Origin: Halomonas ventosae
GTDB lineage: Bacteria; Pseudomonadota; Gammaproteobacteria; Pseudomonadales; Halomonadaceae
Direction of reading: 5' to 3'
Length of the DNA stretch: 64,000 bases
NCBI RefSeq assembly: GCF_004363555.1
Contig: NZ_SNZJ01000014.1
Span: 44,403 to 108,402 of the forward strand
A program made the translations under genes and the position numbers. A model generated the notes under the pieces. The model was not told the DNA's origin. It did no database searches and worked only from the letters and a program-made list of their open reading frames with translations. The stretch's first letter is position 1. Each line of letters starts with the position of its first letter. Below are positions 17,553-26,437 of the stretch, one piece after another.

Positions 17553-18936
17553 GAGCTATGGTGATTTCTGGTGTACGGGAGGAGGTTGGAAGGGGGGGCG
17601 TATCCTGTTGATTGATCACGACCAAGATCTCAACCAACACGAACGGATACGCCATGACCGATTCTACCCTCCGGGCTCTTTCGCAACCAGAACCCCATGT
17701 CGCTGACCCGCTGCCCGAGCTGCTGCGCCAAGGCGCCCGTGACCTGATCGCCAAGGCCGTTGAGGCTGAACTGGCCACCTTCCTGGCACAGTATGCCGAG
17801 CAACGGCTCGATGATGGGCGCCAAGCAGTGGTCCGCAACGGCTACCTGCCCGAGCGGACAGTCCAGACCGGAGTAGGGGATGTCAGCGTGCAGGTGCCCA
17901 AGGTGCGTGACCGCAGTGGTGGTGGCGTTTGCTTCAACAGCAGCCTGCTGCCGCCCTACCTGAAGCGGGACCGCAGCATCGAGGAGCTGATCCCTTGGCT
18001 CTACCTGAAAGGGATCTCCGCCGGCGACTATCAGGAGGTCCTGGCGGCGCTGCTGGGCGACCAGGCCAAGGGCCTGTCGGCCAACACGGTGTCACGGCTC
18101 AAGAAGCAGTGGGAAGACGAGCATACCGAATGGCGGAAGCGGAACCTAGACGACAGGCGCTACGTCTACTGGTGGGCCGACGGCGTGTACAGCAACGTCC
18201 GCATGGATGACCGCCTGTGCCTGCTGGTGATCATCGGTGTCACTGAGCAGGGCCGCAAGGAACTGGTGTCCGTCAAGGACGGCTTCCGCGAGTCGGCAGC
18301 CAGTTGGGAGACCCTGCTGACAGGCCTGCGTGAGCGCGGCCGGGTCACGGCTCCCGAGCTGGCGGTGGGTGACGGTGCCATGGGGTTCTGGGCGGCGCTG
18401 AGCAAGATTTACCCGGAGACCGATCATCAACGCTGCTGGGTCCACAAGACCGCTAACGTGCTGAACAAGTTGCCGAAGTCGGTGCAACCCAAGGTCAAGG
18501 CCGACCTCCATGACATCTGGATGGCCGAGATTCGCGACGAGGCGCACCAGGCCTTCGATCGCACGGTGAAACGCTTCGAGGCCAAGCCCCCCAATGCGAT
18601 GGCGTGCCTGGCCAGAGATCGGGACGAACTGCTGACGTTCTACGATTACCCGGCAGAGCACTGGGTGCATATCTGCACTACCAACCCGAACGAATCGACC
18701 TTCGCTACGGTCCGGCTGAGAAGCAAGCGCAGCTGGAACTGCGGGTCCCGTGCGACGACCTTGACGATGGTCTTCAAGCTACTCCAGAGCGCCCAAAAGC
18801 GATGGAGGAGGATCAAGCACTTCCAGAAGTTGGAACTGGTCGTCAGCAACGTCAAGTTCCAGGACGGGGAGCAAGTGGCCGATCAATCAGACAGGAGTGC
18901 GGTCTGATCGCCATCCACCAGGTTTGACGATAACTC
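17553..18936 (+). mobile_element. IS256-family insertion sequence, about 1.38 kb
   Basis: The element is bounded by imperfect inverted repeats of about 21 bases: the left at 17553-17573, starting GAGCTATGGTGA, and the right at 18916-18936, ending TTTGACGATAACTC. The right end resembles the usual IS256-family terminus. It encloses one intact transposase gene. The left end abuts IS66 sequence, but the right flank is not IS66 and no target duplication is evident, so a deletion or rearrangement followed insertion. Confidence 0.75.
17654..18907 (+). CDS. IS256-family (Mutator-type) transposase
   Basis: A 417-residue DDE transposase of full family length. The catalytic acids are likely in [13 protein letters not shown] (first Asp), [13 protein letters not shown] (second Asp) and TTNPNESTF (Glu). 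The signature segment [19 protein letters not shown] between them is diagnostic of the IS256/Mutator group. The start at 17654 gives the usual N-terminus; an upstream ATG at 17612 adds 14 unlikely residues. The frame is intact, so the element may still be active. Confidence 0.92.
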   Translation: MTDSTLRALSQPEPHVADPLPELLRQGARDLIAKAVEAELATFLAQYAEQRLDDGRQAVVRNGYLPERTVQTGVGDVSVQVPKVRDRSGGGVCFNSSLLPPYLKRDRSIEELIPWLYLKGISAGDYQEVLAALLGDQAKGLSANTVSRLKKQWEDEHTEWRKRNLDDRRYVYWWADGVYSNVRMDDRLCLLVIIGVTEQGRKELVSVKDGFRESAASWETLLTGLRERGRVTAPELAVGDGAMGFWAALSKIYPETDHQRCWVHKTANVLNKLPKSVQPKVKADLHDIWMAEIRDEAHQAFDRTVKRFEAKPPNAMACLARDRDELLTFYDYPAEHWVHICTTNPNESTFATVRLRSKRSWNCGSRATTLTMVFKLLQSAQKRWRRIKHFQKLELVVSNVKFQDGEQVADQSDRSAV

Positions 18937-19634
18937 CATGAGGGGAGGACAGTTCTGCACCAATCCGGGGCTGGTCATCGCGGTCAAGGGCAAGGCACTG
19001 ATCACCTTCCTTGCGGCGGCCTGCGGGCCGTCTTTTTTGCCACTTTCCCAATGAAGGTTACTTCGATAGCTGGAAAAGCATGCTGGACTCTGATAGGCAG
19101 ATCATCTTGCCCTTAATTCGTGCCCATTAAGGCCAACTTCAGACTGGACTTGTGCTCAGCAATTGTGGTGGCTGATTTTGGCTCGGTTTTTTTCTTTCTC
19201 TTGCGGGATAGGATCTGACTTTACATCCGTGAAGAAACTGTGGTAGTGCGGTTTTTTCGTTATCAGTCGCTCTGCCTTGAGGGTGTCCCCCCATTGCTGG
19301 CTCTCACGGTTACAGGCCTTGATGAGCCGGTAGGTCTGTTATGCGCTGTTTCCGGCGGGTAAATCGTTCTACAAGCACTTGTCGCTGATCGTCACTACCA
19401 ACAAACAGATGGTTCGCTTCCGGAGTCAAAAAATCGGGTTTGGCTAGAGGTCAGGCTCCCCGATTTAGGCATTCTGGTTCTTAACCCCCCGTGACCGGCG
19501 ACTTGCCCTCCAGGGACGTGTTTCGTTGGCAATCGGTGTGGGCTGCAAACAGATAATCCGCTACGAGGCCCGTGGTTGTGGTGTTCTGGGTGATTAGGTG
19601 CTAAGTTGGTCTTGCGCGGTAAATGACTCGAAAT
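18937..19634. other. Gene-poor island edge between IS256 element and tRNA remnant
   Basis: About 700 bases without a recognised gene, AT-richer than the flanks. It contains a terminator at 19014-19038. A short frame (about 19048-19130) encodes NEGYFDSWKSMLDSDR and stops at TAA, resembling the end of a broken gene I cannot name. Another short frame, around 19360-19445, encodes FYKHLSLIVTTNKQMVRF. No integrase is visible. The region looks like decayed mobile DNA. Confidence 0.5.
19014..19038 (+). terminator. Rho-independent terminator
   Basis: A GC-rich hairpin (CGGCC-TGCG-GGCCG) is followed by TCTTTTTT. It lies in the gene-poor stretch after the IS256 element, so it belongs to a gene now lost or broken. 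Confidence 0.6.
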
Positions 19635-19682
19635 GGTCTCCGAAGCCGAGGGTCGCAGGTTCGAATCCTGCCGGGCGCGCCA
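19635..19682 (+). other. 3' half of tRNA-Arg(CCG): attachment-site repeat at island end
   Basis: From the anticodon loop CTCCGAA onward the sequence is a perfect tRNA 3' half: variable region, T-arm GCAGG-TTCGAAT-CCTGC, acceptor strand CGGGCGC, discriminator G and CCA. It matches bacterial tRNA-Arg with anticodon CCG, whose 5' acceptor would be GCGCCCG. No 5' half (acceptor strand, D-arm) precedes it. Upstream bases instead belong to the gene-poor mobile region. This is the expected product of integration into a tRNA gene: the distal end of the element carries only the duplicated 3' part. It is not a functional tRNA. Confidence 0.85.
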
Positions 19683-19689
19683 CGAATTC

Positions 19690-19721
19690 AAGGGCCTGCG
19701 ACACTGTCGCAGGCCCTTTTT
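19690..19721 (+). terminator. Terminator following the tRNA-Arg 3' end
   Basis: The stem AGGGCCTGCGACA pairs with its complement across a three-base loop, followed by a run of Ts. It sits 8 bases after the CCA end, as the normal tRNA gene terminator would, showing that DNA to the right is the original chromosomal flank. Confidence 0.85.
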
Positions 19722-19856
19722 CGTTCGCCTCTGCATCTGGCGCCCTGTCCGGAAACCGCTACCCTACATAGTCGCTTTTGAACCCACCGACCGGCTCGGG
19801 CACCATCTCGGTTTCGCCTACGGGCAGCATGGATCGCCTACGACCAAGGACGCGAT

Positions 19857-22800
19857 ATGGCTCACCTGCAACGCATCGTGATGATCCACGGCCACCTCGA
19901 GGGAGTGGTGGAGCTCAGTGTGGATGGCCACACCAACATCTGCGGCACCAACGCCTCGGGCAAGACCACCCTGCAGCGCCTGGTGCCGGTGTTCTACGGC
20001 GAGCAGCCCAACAAGGTGGTGCCGAAGACCCGGCTCAAGTTCGACGCCTTCTACCTTCCGCACCGCAACAGCTATCTCGTCTACGAGTATCGCCGTGAGG
20101 AGGGTGATCTCTGTCAGGCGGTGCTGACACGCAAGAGCGATGGCGGCGTCGAGTATCGCTTCGTCGGGGCCCCCTATCGCCCCGAGGACTACCTGGTGGA
20201 GAGCGAGGGCGGCGTTACCGGCCTGGATTACGCCCAGTGGGCCAACGGCCTGCGCCGCCAGGGCATCCCTCCATCGGCCAAGCTGGGCGCCACCTCGGAA
20301 TACCGCTCGGTGATCCAGAACGACTTCACCCATACCGGGACCCAGCCCAGGGGCAACAGCAAGGAGGGGTTGCGGCTTCGCCAGCTTGCCGCCCGCTTCA
20401 GCCTGGTGCGCCCGGGGCAACGCATCCGGCATATGGAGAAACTGGTCTCCGCGGTGCACGCCAAGGAGGGCAAGATGGACACCCTCAAGACCATGCTGGC
20501 GGCGATCTTCGAGGAGGACGGTGTCGAGCTGCCGGTGACCCGCATCCGCAACACCAAGGCACGCGAGTGGATCGACCGCATGCGTCAGTCGATGCGCCTC
20601 GAGCCCCTTCAGCGCTCGCTGTCTGCCCTGGAGAGCCTCGATCGCGAGATCGCCGATGTCGAGACCTCGCTGTGGCAGCTGCGGCCCCAGCTCGAGGCCG
20701 ACCGCCACCGCGCCGATCGCGAGAGCGCAGACCTCGAGGCGCAGATCCAGCGCCAGCAGCGGGCCTTCCAGATCCGGGAGGCGGCCTATCAGGAGACCCG
20801 CGATGCGCTGAATGATCGCTTGAGCTCGCTCGACAGCGAGCTGAGCAAGGCGCGTGCCGACCTCGACGACCTGCAGCGCCAGTTCGAGGCCTTCGAACAG
20901 GCCGACATGCCGGGCCTCGAACAGGACCTCAAGGCGCTCCCGCAGTGGCGCGACCAGCAGCAACAGCTGCGCGACCACCTGGAACTGATGCAGCAGGCAG
21001 TCAAGGAGAGCAAGGCCAGGCTGGAGGCGCGCCTGGTGGAGCTGGGCGACCTCCTCGAGCAGCGCCGCGACGAGCTCCAGGCACTGATCGATGCGCTGGG
21101 CGAGGAGAAGGAGGCCTGTCGCGACCAGCAGCGCGATGCCGAGAACCGCCTGGATGCGGACTACCAGGCTCGCCGCCAGGCCCTGGAGGAGGACTTCCGC
21201 ACTCGCCTGGACCAGATCACCGGGCGGCTCTCCGAGCTCAAGGCGCAGCTTACCCATAGCGCCCAGATCCCGGAGGAGGCGCGCGAGGCGGAGCAGGCCC
21301 AGGCCCGGGTCGACCAGGCCCAGAGCGAACAGGGTGCGGCTGCCACCTCGATGGAGAGCGTGCGAGCCGAACTGGATGAGCGCAAGCAGGAACGCGAGGC
21401 CGCCGAGCGCGAGCTGGAACGAGCCCGAGCGCAGCGCTCCCGCGCCGAGGCGCACCGCGCCGCCCTGCTGGTTCAGCGTGACCCCGCCCAGGGCAGCCTG
21501 CGCCACTTCCTGCGTCACCACCGCCCGGGCTGGGAGCAGGGCCTGGGCAAGGTGATCGCGCCCGAGCTCCTTGAGCGCCGCGACCTGGCGCCCCAGATCA
21601 ACGAGGAAGCCAGCGACGACCTCTTCGGGTTGGCGCTGGATCTGGCCGCCATCGCGCTGCCTGAGCATGCCCAGGACGAGGCCAGCCTGCTGGCCGAGAT
21701 CGAGGCCGGCGAGGCAGCGCTGGCCGAGGCCAGGGAAGCCGAGAAGGGCGCCGAGAAGGCACTCCGCGCCTGCCACCAACGGGTGCAGGAGGCCGATGCG
21801 CGCCTCGACCGCGCCCGGGGCACGCGTCGCCGCGCCGCCGAGGAGGTCGATTACGCCCTGCAGGCGCGCAGCCAGTGCCAGCAGCGCCATGCCGCCGCGC
21901 AGCAGGCGCGCCAGGCCGCCTGTCGCGAGGCGCTCGAGGAGCAGGAGGCCGTGCAGCAGGCGCTGCGCGACGAGCAGCGTCAGGCCCTGGAGGCCCTGGC
22001 CGACGGCCACCGTTCCCAGCGCCTGGAGCTGACCGCCGACTTCCAGGGGCGGCTGGCCGGCTTCGATCAGCAGATCGCCCAGCACCGCCGCCAGCTGGAC
22101 GATCACCGGGAGGAGAATCGCCGCCAGCGTGATGAGCTGCAGGCCGCCTTCGACCGCGAGCTGACCGAGCAGGGCGTCGACCCGGTCACCGTCCGCGAGA
22201 CTCGCTCACGCCTGGAGGCACTGGCCACACGCATTCGCCGGACCACCGAGCGCGAGGATGAACTGAGGGAATATCGCCACTTCATGCGTGTGGCGTGGGG
22301 CGAGCGCAAGCCGCGCCTGGTGGATAGGGAGGCCGAGCTCTCCCGCGAGCGCCAGCAGGCCGAGCGCGAACGCGAACAGCAGCGGGCCGACTTTCGCACC
22401 GCCCGCAGCGAACACCAGGCGGCGGTGAGTGCGCTGAAGGCCCGCCGCGACGCGGCCAGGGCGCTGGTGGAGACCCTCGCCCCGCTGCTCGACAAGCTCG
22501 AGGCCCTGAGCCTCGATCCCGCCCCGGAACCCATCGGCGAGGCCCCGGGCGATGCCGATGAGCGCATCGAGCGCGTTCGCCAGGGCCTTGCCGACCACGC
22601 CCGGCGGCTGGACGAGCTGCGCCGTGGCTGCGAGAAGATCGAGTCCGAGTTGATCAAGGGCGCCAGCGCCGACTTCCAGGAAATGCTCGAGGCCGAGCGC
22701 GCCAAGCTCGAGGGCGAGAGCCCGCGCCGGCTGCTGCCGGTGATCGCCGGCATGCTTCAGCTGCTCGAGGGGCAACAGCAGCAGCTGCTGCAGGAGGGGC

Positions 22801-23534
22801 GCAACCTCGGCGATGACCTCGACAAGTTCTTTACCGTGTTCCGCGACCTCAATCGGCGCATCAATGCCCAGAGCCGGCGGCTCTCCGACGAGGTGGCCGA
22901 CGACCTCAGGCTCGAGGGCATCGGCAGGGCCGAGGTCAAGATCCAGTCGACCATCGATGAGCTCGGGTTCTGGGAGCCGCTCAAGCGCTTCGCCCTGCGC
23001 TACCACGAATGGCGCGACTCGGGCCAGCCGCTGCCCGGCGACGACTACCTTGATGCCCTGGCCGACGTGGTGGAGCTGTTGCGCAGCGACCAGCAGTACA
23101 GCTTCGAGAGCCTGCTGCGCCTGGAGCTGCACCTCAACGAGGGCGGCACAGACCTGGTCATCAGGAACGACCGCCAGCTGCTGGAGTCCTCCAGCCATGG
23201 CATGGCCTACCTGATCCTGTGCAAGTTCCTGCTCGCCTTCACCCGGCTGCTGCGCGGCGAGGCCCGGGTGGCCATCCACTGGCCCATCGACGAGATCGGC
23301 ACCCTGGCCTACCACAACGTCGAGAAGCTGTTCGACGCCTGCGACAACAACCGCATCCATATCGTCGGCGCCTTTCCCAACCCGGAGTCGGATGTGCTGC
23401 TGCTGTTCCACAACCGTTACCTGATTGACCGCGATGAGGCGGCACCCGGCACGCGACGCCTCAAGCGCATCGAACCGCGCCTGAGCCGCCTGGCCCAGCG
23501 GCTGCAGGCCCGTGCCGAGGAGGCCGCCCCATGA
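19857..23534 (+). CDS. mksB: MksB/JetC-like SMC ATPase
   Basis: A 1225-residue SMC-type ATPase. Walker A is GTNASGKTT near residue 30, and the ABC signature-like SSSHGMAYL lies near 1110. Walker B is HWPIDEIG near 1140. Between them is a very long Glu/Arg/Gln-rich coiled coil, consistent with two arms and a central hinge. The ATG has an AAGGA site upstream. It is the first gene of a four-gene operon, overlapping mksE by 4 bases. MksB homologues form DNA-loop-extruding condensins; with a Toprim partner (MksG/JetD) they recognise and cleave plasmid DNA (Wadjet). SMC-first gene order differs from the jetABCD order usually described. Confidence 0.9.
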   Translation: MAHLQRIVMIHGHLEGVVELSVDGHTNICGTNASGKTTLQRLVPVFYGEQPNKVVPKTRLKFDAFYLPHRNSYLVYEYRREEGDLCQAVLTRKSDGGVEYRFVGAPYRPEDYLVESEGGVTGLDYAQWANGLRRQGIPPSAKLGATSEYRSVIQNDFTHTGTQPRGNSKEGLRLRQLAARFSLVRPGQRIRHMEKLVSAVHAKEGKMDTLKTMLAAIFEEDGVELPVTRIRNTKAREWIDRMRQSMRLEPLQRSLSALESLDREIADVETSLWQLRPQLEADRHRADRESADLEAQIQRQQRAFQIREAAYQETRDALNDRLSSLDSELSKARADLDDLQRQFEAFEQADMPGLEQDLKALPQWRDQQQQLRDHLELMQQAVKESKARLEARLVELGDLLEQRRDELQALIDALGEEKEACRDQQRDAENRLDADYQARRQALEEDFRTRLDQITGRLSELKAQLTHSAQIPEEAREAEQAQARVDQAQSEQGAAATSMESVRAELDERKQEREAAERELERARAQRSRAEAHRAALLVQRDPAQGSLRHFLRHHRPGWEQGLGKVIAPELLERRDLAPQINEEASDDLFGLALDLAAIALPEHAQDEASLLAEIEAGEAALAEAREAEKGAEKALRACHQRVQEADARLDRARGTRRRAAEEVDYALQARSQCQQRHAAAQQARQAACREALEEQEAVQQALRDEQRQALEALADGHRSQRLELTADFQGRLAGFDQQIAQHRRQLDDHREENRRQRDELQAAFDRELTEQGVDPVTVRETRSRLEALATRIRRTTEREDELREYRHFMRVAWGERKPRLVDREAELSRERQQAEREREQQRADFRTARSEHQAAVSALKARRDAARALVETLAPLLDKLEALSLDPAPEPIGEAPGDADERIERVRQGLADHARRLDELRRGCEKIESELIKGASADFQEMLEAERAKLEGESPRRLLPVIAGMLQLLEGQQQQLLQEGRNLGDDLDKFFTVFRDLNRRINAQSRRLSDEVADDLRLEGIGRAEVKIQSTIDELGFWEPLKRFALRYHEWRDSGQPLPGDDYLDALADVVELLRSDQQYSFESLLRLELHLNEGGTDLVIRNDRQLLESSSHGMAYLILCKFLLAFTRLLRGEARVAIHWPIDEIGTLAYHNVEKLFDACDNNRIHIVGAFPNPESDVLLLFHNRYLIDRDEAAPGTRRLKRIEPRLSRLAQRLQARAEEAAP

Positions 23535-24172
23535 CCGAGTGCTCGATGGTTGAACATGGCCCCCTGCTCGAACGCCTGCTGGCCGGCGAGTTCATCTGCG
23601 CGGTGAGCGACGAGAGCGCCTTCCGCCGCCTGCAGGACGACGAGGTTCGCGAGCAGCTCGATACCTACCTGCGCCCGCTCAACCGCCGCCTGGCCACCAA
23701 CGACGAGGGCAGCGTCTACTTCCTGGCCTGGCGTCAGCTCGACGAGGGCGCTCGCGAGCAGCTCTCGCGCCAGCTGGCGGACACCGTCAACAGCCTGCTG
23801 CCGATGCTGGAGTGGCTGCAGCTGGTGCAGGAGACGCTGGGCCGCGACGGCCTGGCCGCCCCCGGTGACGTGCTCAAGCCCGCCGACTTCAGCTCGCGCT
23901 GCGAGGACAACCAGGGGCTGCGTGAGCGCCTCGAGCGACTGGCCACCGACCCCTTCTTCGGCTCCCAGAGCGACCAGCTCGACGCCCAGCTCAAGCAGGT
24001 CTTCAAGCGCCTGAAGGAGCACGGCTACCTGCTCCAGCCCCACGCCGATCGCCAGTACTTCGTGGTCACCGCCAAGATCGACTACCTGGTCGACCTGGTG
24101 CGTTTCATCCGCGACGAGGAGAACCTGCCCGTGGACGACCAGGCCCCGGCCAGCCAGGAGAGCCTGCTGTGA
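23531..24172 (+). CDS. mksE: MksE/JetB-like condensin subunit
   Basis: A 213-residue protein of the size and position of MksE (JetB), the tandem winged-helix kite subunit of MukBEF-like condensins. It is helix-rich. ESAFRRLQDDEVREQLDTYL and GSVYFLAWRQL resemble the first winged-helix domain, and KRLKEHGYLLQPHADRQYFVVTAKIDY the second. The start codon overlaps the mksB stop (ATGA) and its stop overlaps mksF (GTGA), so translation is coupled. Assignment rests on context and size more than on a diagnostic motif. Confidence 0.78.
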   Translation: MTECSMVEHGPLLERLLAGEFICAVSDESAFRRLQDDEVREQLDTYLRPLNRRLATNDEGSVYFLAWRQLDEGAREQLSRQLADTVNSLLPMLEWLQLVQETLGRDGLAAPGDVLKPADFSSRCEDNQGLRERLERLATDPFFGSQSDQLDAQLKQVFKRLKEHGYLLQPHADRQYFVVTAKIDYLVDLVRFIRDEENLPVDDQAPASQESLL

Positions 24173-25416
24173 GCGACCGCGACCCCCACGCCCTGGAGAG
24201 CCGCCTGATCGGCACCGGCGTCGAGCGCCTGGCGCTGCTCGGCAAGCACGCCGAGGCGCTGATGGCCGGCTACGCCCGGGACGAGGTGCCCCTGGAGGGG
24301 CTCAGCACCACGGCACTCAACCGACTGCTGGCGGCGCGCATCCTGTGGCGGCCGGACGAGCAGGGGGGGGTGAAGCTCGCCCCCAAGGTGCGCGAGCTGA
24401 TTGCCGAGATGCTCGCCGACGAGACCCGGCGCCACGTCAATGCCGACGTGGCCGAGACCCTGGAGCTGATGCGTACCCTGGTGCAGAGCTACCGCGAGGC
24501 CCGCGACGCCGGCGAGTACTGGCGTCAGGAGCAGCAGCTGCTGCGCCTGCGCCAGGAGGTGGATGACCTCAACGGCCGCTTCGCCGATGCCATCGACAGC
24601 CTGTGGCGGCGCCTCAACAGCGACTTCGGCTTCGTCAGCCGCCTGGGTGACAAGATTCGCGAGAACGCGCGCGCCCAGAAGCAGATCGTGCGCCTGCTCG
24701 ACGGCCTGGAGCTGATCGACTTCCACGAGCTGATCGAGCTGGTGGGCAGCGATGGTGCCCTGCGCAAGCTGCTGGTCAGCGGCCTGCAGCACCAGCTCAC
24801 CCAGCACTACACCAGCCTGCGCGAGGTGCAGCGGCGCATGGTCGAGCTGATGGCGCGCTTCCGCCAGCAGCAGTCGCGAAGCCGCCTGGTGGCCGGCATG
24901 GCCGGTTTCCTTCGTGAACATCCGGGCTTCGTGCCCGGCAACTACGCCCGGCGCAGCGAGGTGCCGGCGCTGGTCAACCGCGCCGCCCCGCTGGTCGCCG
25001 CCGGCGCCGCGGCCCTGGATCACCACCCCGATACTCGGGCACTTACCGAGCTGCTGCACCAGCTGCCGCGGCCTGTTCATCGCCCGGAACCGGTGACCGC
25101 CGCCGGCGCCGCGGCTCCCCAGGAAGACACCCTCGTCGCCGCTCGTCAGCAGGCGCTCAAGGAGGACGTGGAACGCTTCTATCTCGCGGTGGTGGACCGC
25201 GGTGGTGAGGGGCTCAGCGCCCTGGCGTACCTGCAGGAGGGCGAGCTGGCGTGGGGCGAGGAGATCTGGCTCTTCCAGGTGATTGCCGAATTCCAGGGAC
25301 TGCCCAGGGGCGAGCAGCGCGCCTTCCGCCTTCGCCAGCAGGAGAGCCAGGCCAGCCCCTTCAACCACTTGCGGCTGATCCATGACGTCAGCCTGGCGCT
25401 GAGGGCGGGGGCATGA
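24169..25416 (+). CDS. mksF: MksF/JetA-like kleisin subunit
   Basis: A 415-residue protein starting at GTG overlapping the mksE stop. It has an N-terminal winged-helix-like region (LSTTALNRLLAARILWRPDE...VKLAPKVREL), a long helical middle typical of a kleisin neck/linker (residues about 85-260) and a C-terminal domain from about 325 (LKEDVERFYLAVVDRGGEGLS). Size and position match MksF/JetA, the kleisin that bridges the SMC heads and binds MksE. The stop overlaps the next gene (ATGA). No catalytic motif is expected or seen. Confidence 0.78.
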   Translation: MSDRDPHALESRLIGTGVERLALLGKHAEALMAGYARDEVPLEGLSTTALNRLLAARILWRPDEQGGVKLAPKVRELIAEMLADETRRHVNADVAETLELMRTLVQSYREARDAGEYWRQEQQLLRLRQEVDDLNGRFADAIDSLWRRLNSDFGFVSRLGDKIRENARAQKQIVRLLDGLELIDFHELIELVGSDGALRKLLVSGLQHQLTQHYTSLREVQRRMVELMARFRQQQSRSRLVAGMAGFLREHPGFVPGNYARRSEVPALVNRAAPLVAAGAAALDHHPDTRALTELLHQLPRPVHRPEPVTAAGAAAPQEDTLVAARQQALKEDVERFYLAVVDRGGEGLSALAYLQEGELAWGEEIWLFQVIAEFQGLPRGEQRAFRLRQQESQASPFNHLRLIHDVSLALRAGA

Positions 25417-26303
25417 AGCTGTCATCGCGTGCTCGCCACCTGCTCCGCGACGCCGCCCAGGCGCTGCGTAGCACTCCCAGTGAAGAGAAGCGCCGCAGCA
25501 AGGTGGTGGACGAGGTCGTGGCCTGGTGCCAGGCGCACGATATCGAGCTCGGCCCGCGCCTCACCCACGCCCGCCTGCAGCTCGACCCCGAGCTGCTCGC
25601 CCGGATCGACGAGACCCTGGCCGCCCTGGGCGAGCCCGCCATCGCCGCCGAGCTCAGCGGCCTGACCACCGCCGAACAGGCTCATCTGGGTAACCGGGAG
25701 GAGAAGGGCGTCCGCGAGAAGCCTCGCGATCGACGCGTGCTGGCCAGCTTACCCGCGGCGGCGGAGCGGCGGCCGGGCCTTGCCAGCCGCTCCCGGGATT
25801 TCCTCGACCTTGACTGGCGCGACCTCGACCTCGACGCCTTCGACGTGCTGGTTCAGGTCGAGAACCTCGATGGCTTCTACGCCTTCGCGCCGCCCCCTGC
25901 GGCGGTGGCCAACGGGGCCTGCCCGCTGGTGCTCTACCGTGGCGACAGGCACTACGGCGGCGCCTTCGCCAGGGTGGCCGAGGCCTGGGCAGAGCGCGCC
26001 AGGCCCCACCTCTATCTCGGCGACTTCGATGCCAAGGGGGTGAGCATCGCCCTCGCCAGCCGCGCCACCCATTTGCTGCTGCCGCCGTTCGAGGATCTGG
26101 CCGAGCGCGCCAATGCTGCGCACCAGCCCCCGGAACAGCAGCGCTACCAGCCGGCGCTGCGCGACCACGCCGCCCGCCTGCCCGTTGGCCACCCGCTGGC
26201 CGCCTACCTCGCCATCCTGCTTCGCGAGCAGCGCGGCCTGCGTCAGCAGTGGTTTGGTGATGCACTCCAAGAAGTGCCGTTGGGTGAGTCTGGCGACGCG
26301 TAG
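25413..26303 (+). CDS. mksG: MksG/JetD-like Toprim nuclease subunit
   Basis: A 296-residue protein with a C-terminal Toprim domain. The invariant glutamate is in LVQVENLDGFYAF (Glu150) and the DxD motif is in YLGDFDAKGVSIA (Asp204, Asp206), the metal site shared with topoisomerase VI A subunits. The N-terminal part (1-120) is helical and probably the winged-helix arm. JetD/MksG is the nuclease that cuts DNA in Wadjet systems, so its intact catalytic residues argue that this operon acts in plasmid restriction and not only in chromosome organisation. It is the last gene; a hairpin follows. Confidence 0.85.
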   Translation: MKLSSRARHLLRDAAQALRSTPSEEKRRSKVVDEVVAWCQAHDIELGPRLTHARLQLDPELLARIDETLAALGEPAIAAELSGLTTAEQAHLGNREEKGVREKPRDRRVLASLPAAAERRPGLASRSRDFLDLDWRDLDLDAFDVLVQVENLDGFYAFAPPPAAVANGACPLVLYRGDRHYGGAFARVAEAWAERARPHLYLGDFDAKGVSIALASRATHLLLPPFEDLAERANAAHQPPEQQRYQPALRDHAARLPVGHPLAAYLAILLREQRGLRQQWFGDALQEVPLGESGDA

Positions 26304-26369
26304 CGGTAAGGGGGGAATCAACGTGGGGAACGCATACCCGTTGGCCATCCTGAAATCGCCATAGGGGTA

Positions 26370-26399
26370 GGGTCCCAGGTAATCGCTACTCTGGGACCC
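26370..26399. terminator. Hairpin between convergent mksG and hydroxyacid dehydrogenase genes
   Basis: A perfect 9-bp stem GGGTCCCAG / CTGGGACCC with a 12-base loop lies in the 134-base gap between two convergent genes. No strong T-run follows on either strand, so it may end transcription weakly in both directions. Confidence 0.5.
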
Positions 26400-26437
26400 A
26401 CCGGCTTCACGTGCTCCTTGCTATCGGAATGGTGGCG

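Noticed and set aside
19395..19736. Minus-strand frame encoding RARQDSNLRPSASET
   Set aside because: This is the well-known false protein produced by translating the antisense of a tRNA 3' end.
19818..22106. A 762-codon open frame on the minus strand inside mksB
   Set aside because: It is antisense to the GC-rich coiled-coil region of mksB; the translation is low-complexity Leu/Ala/Gly/Gln and matches no family.
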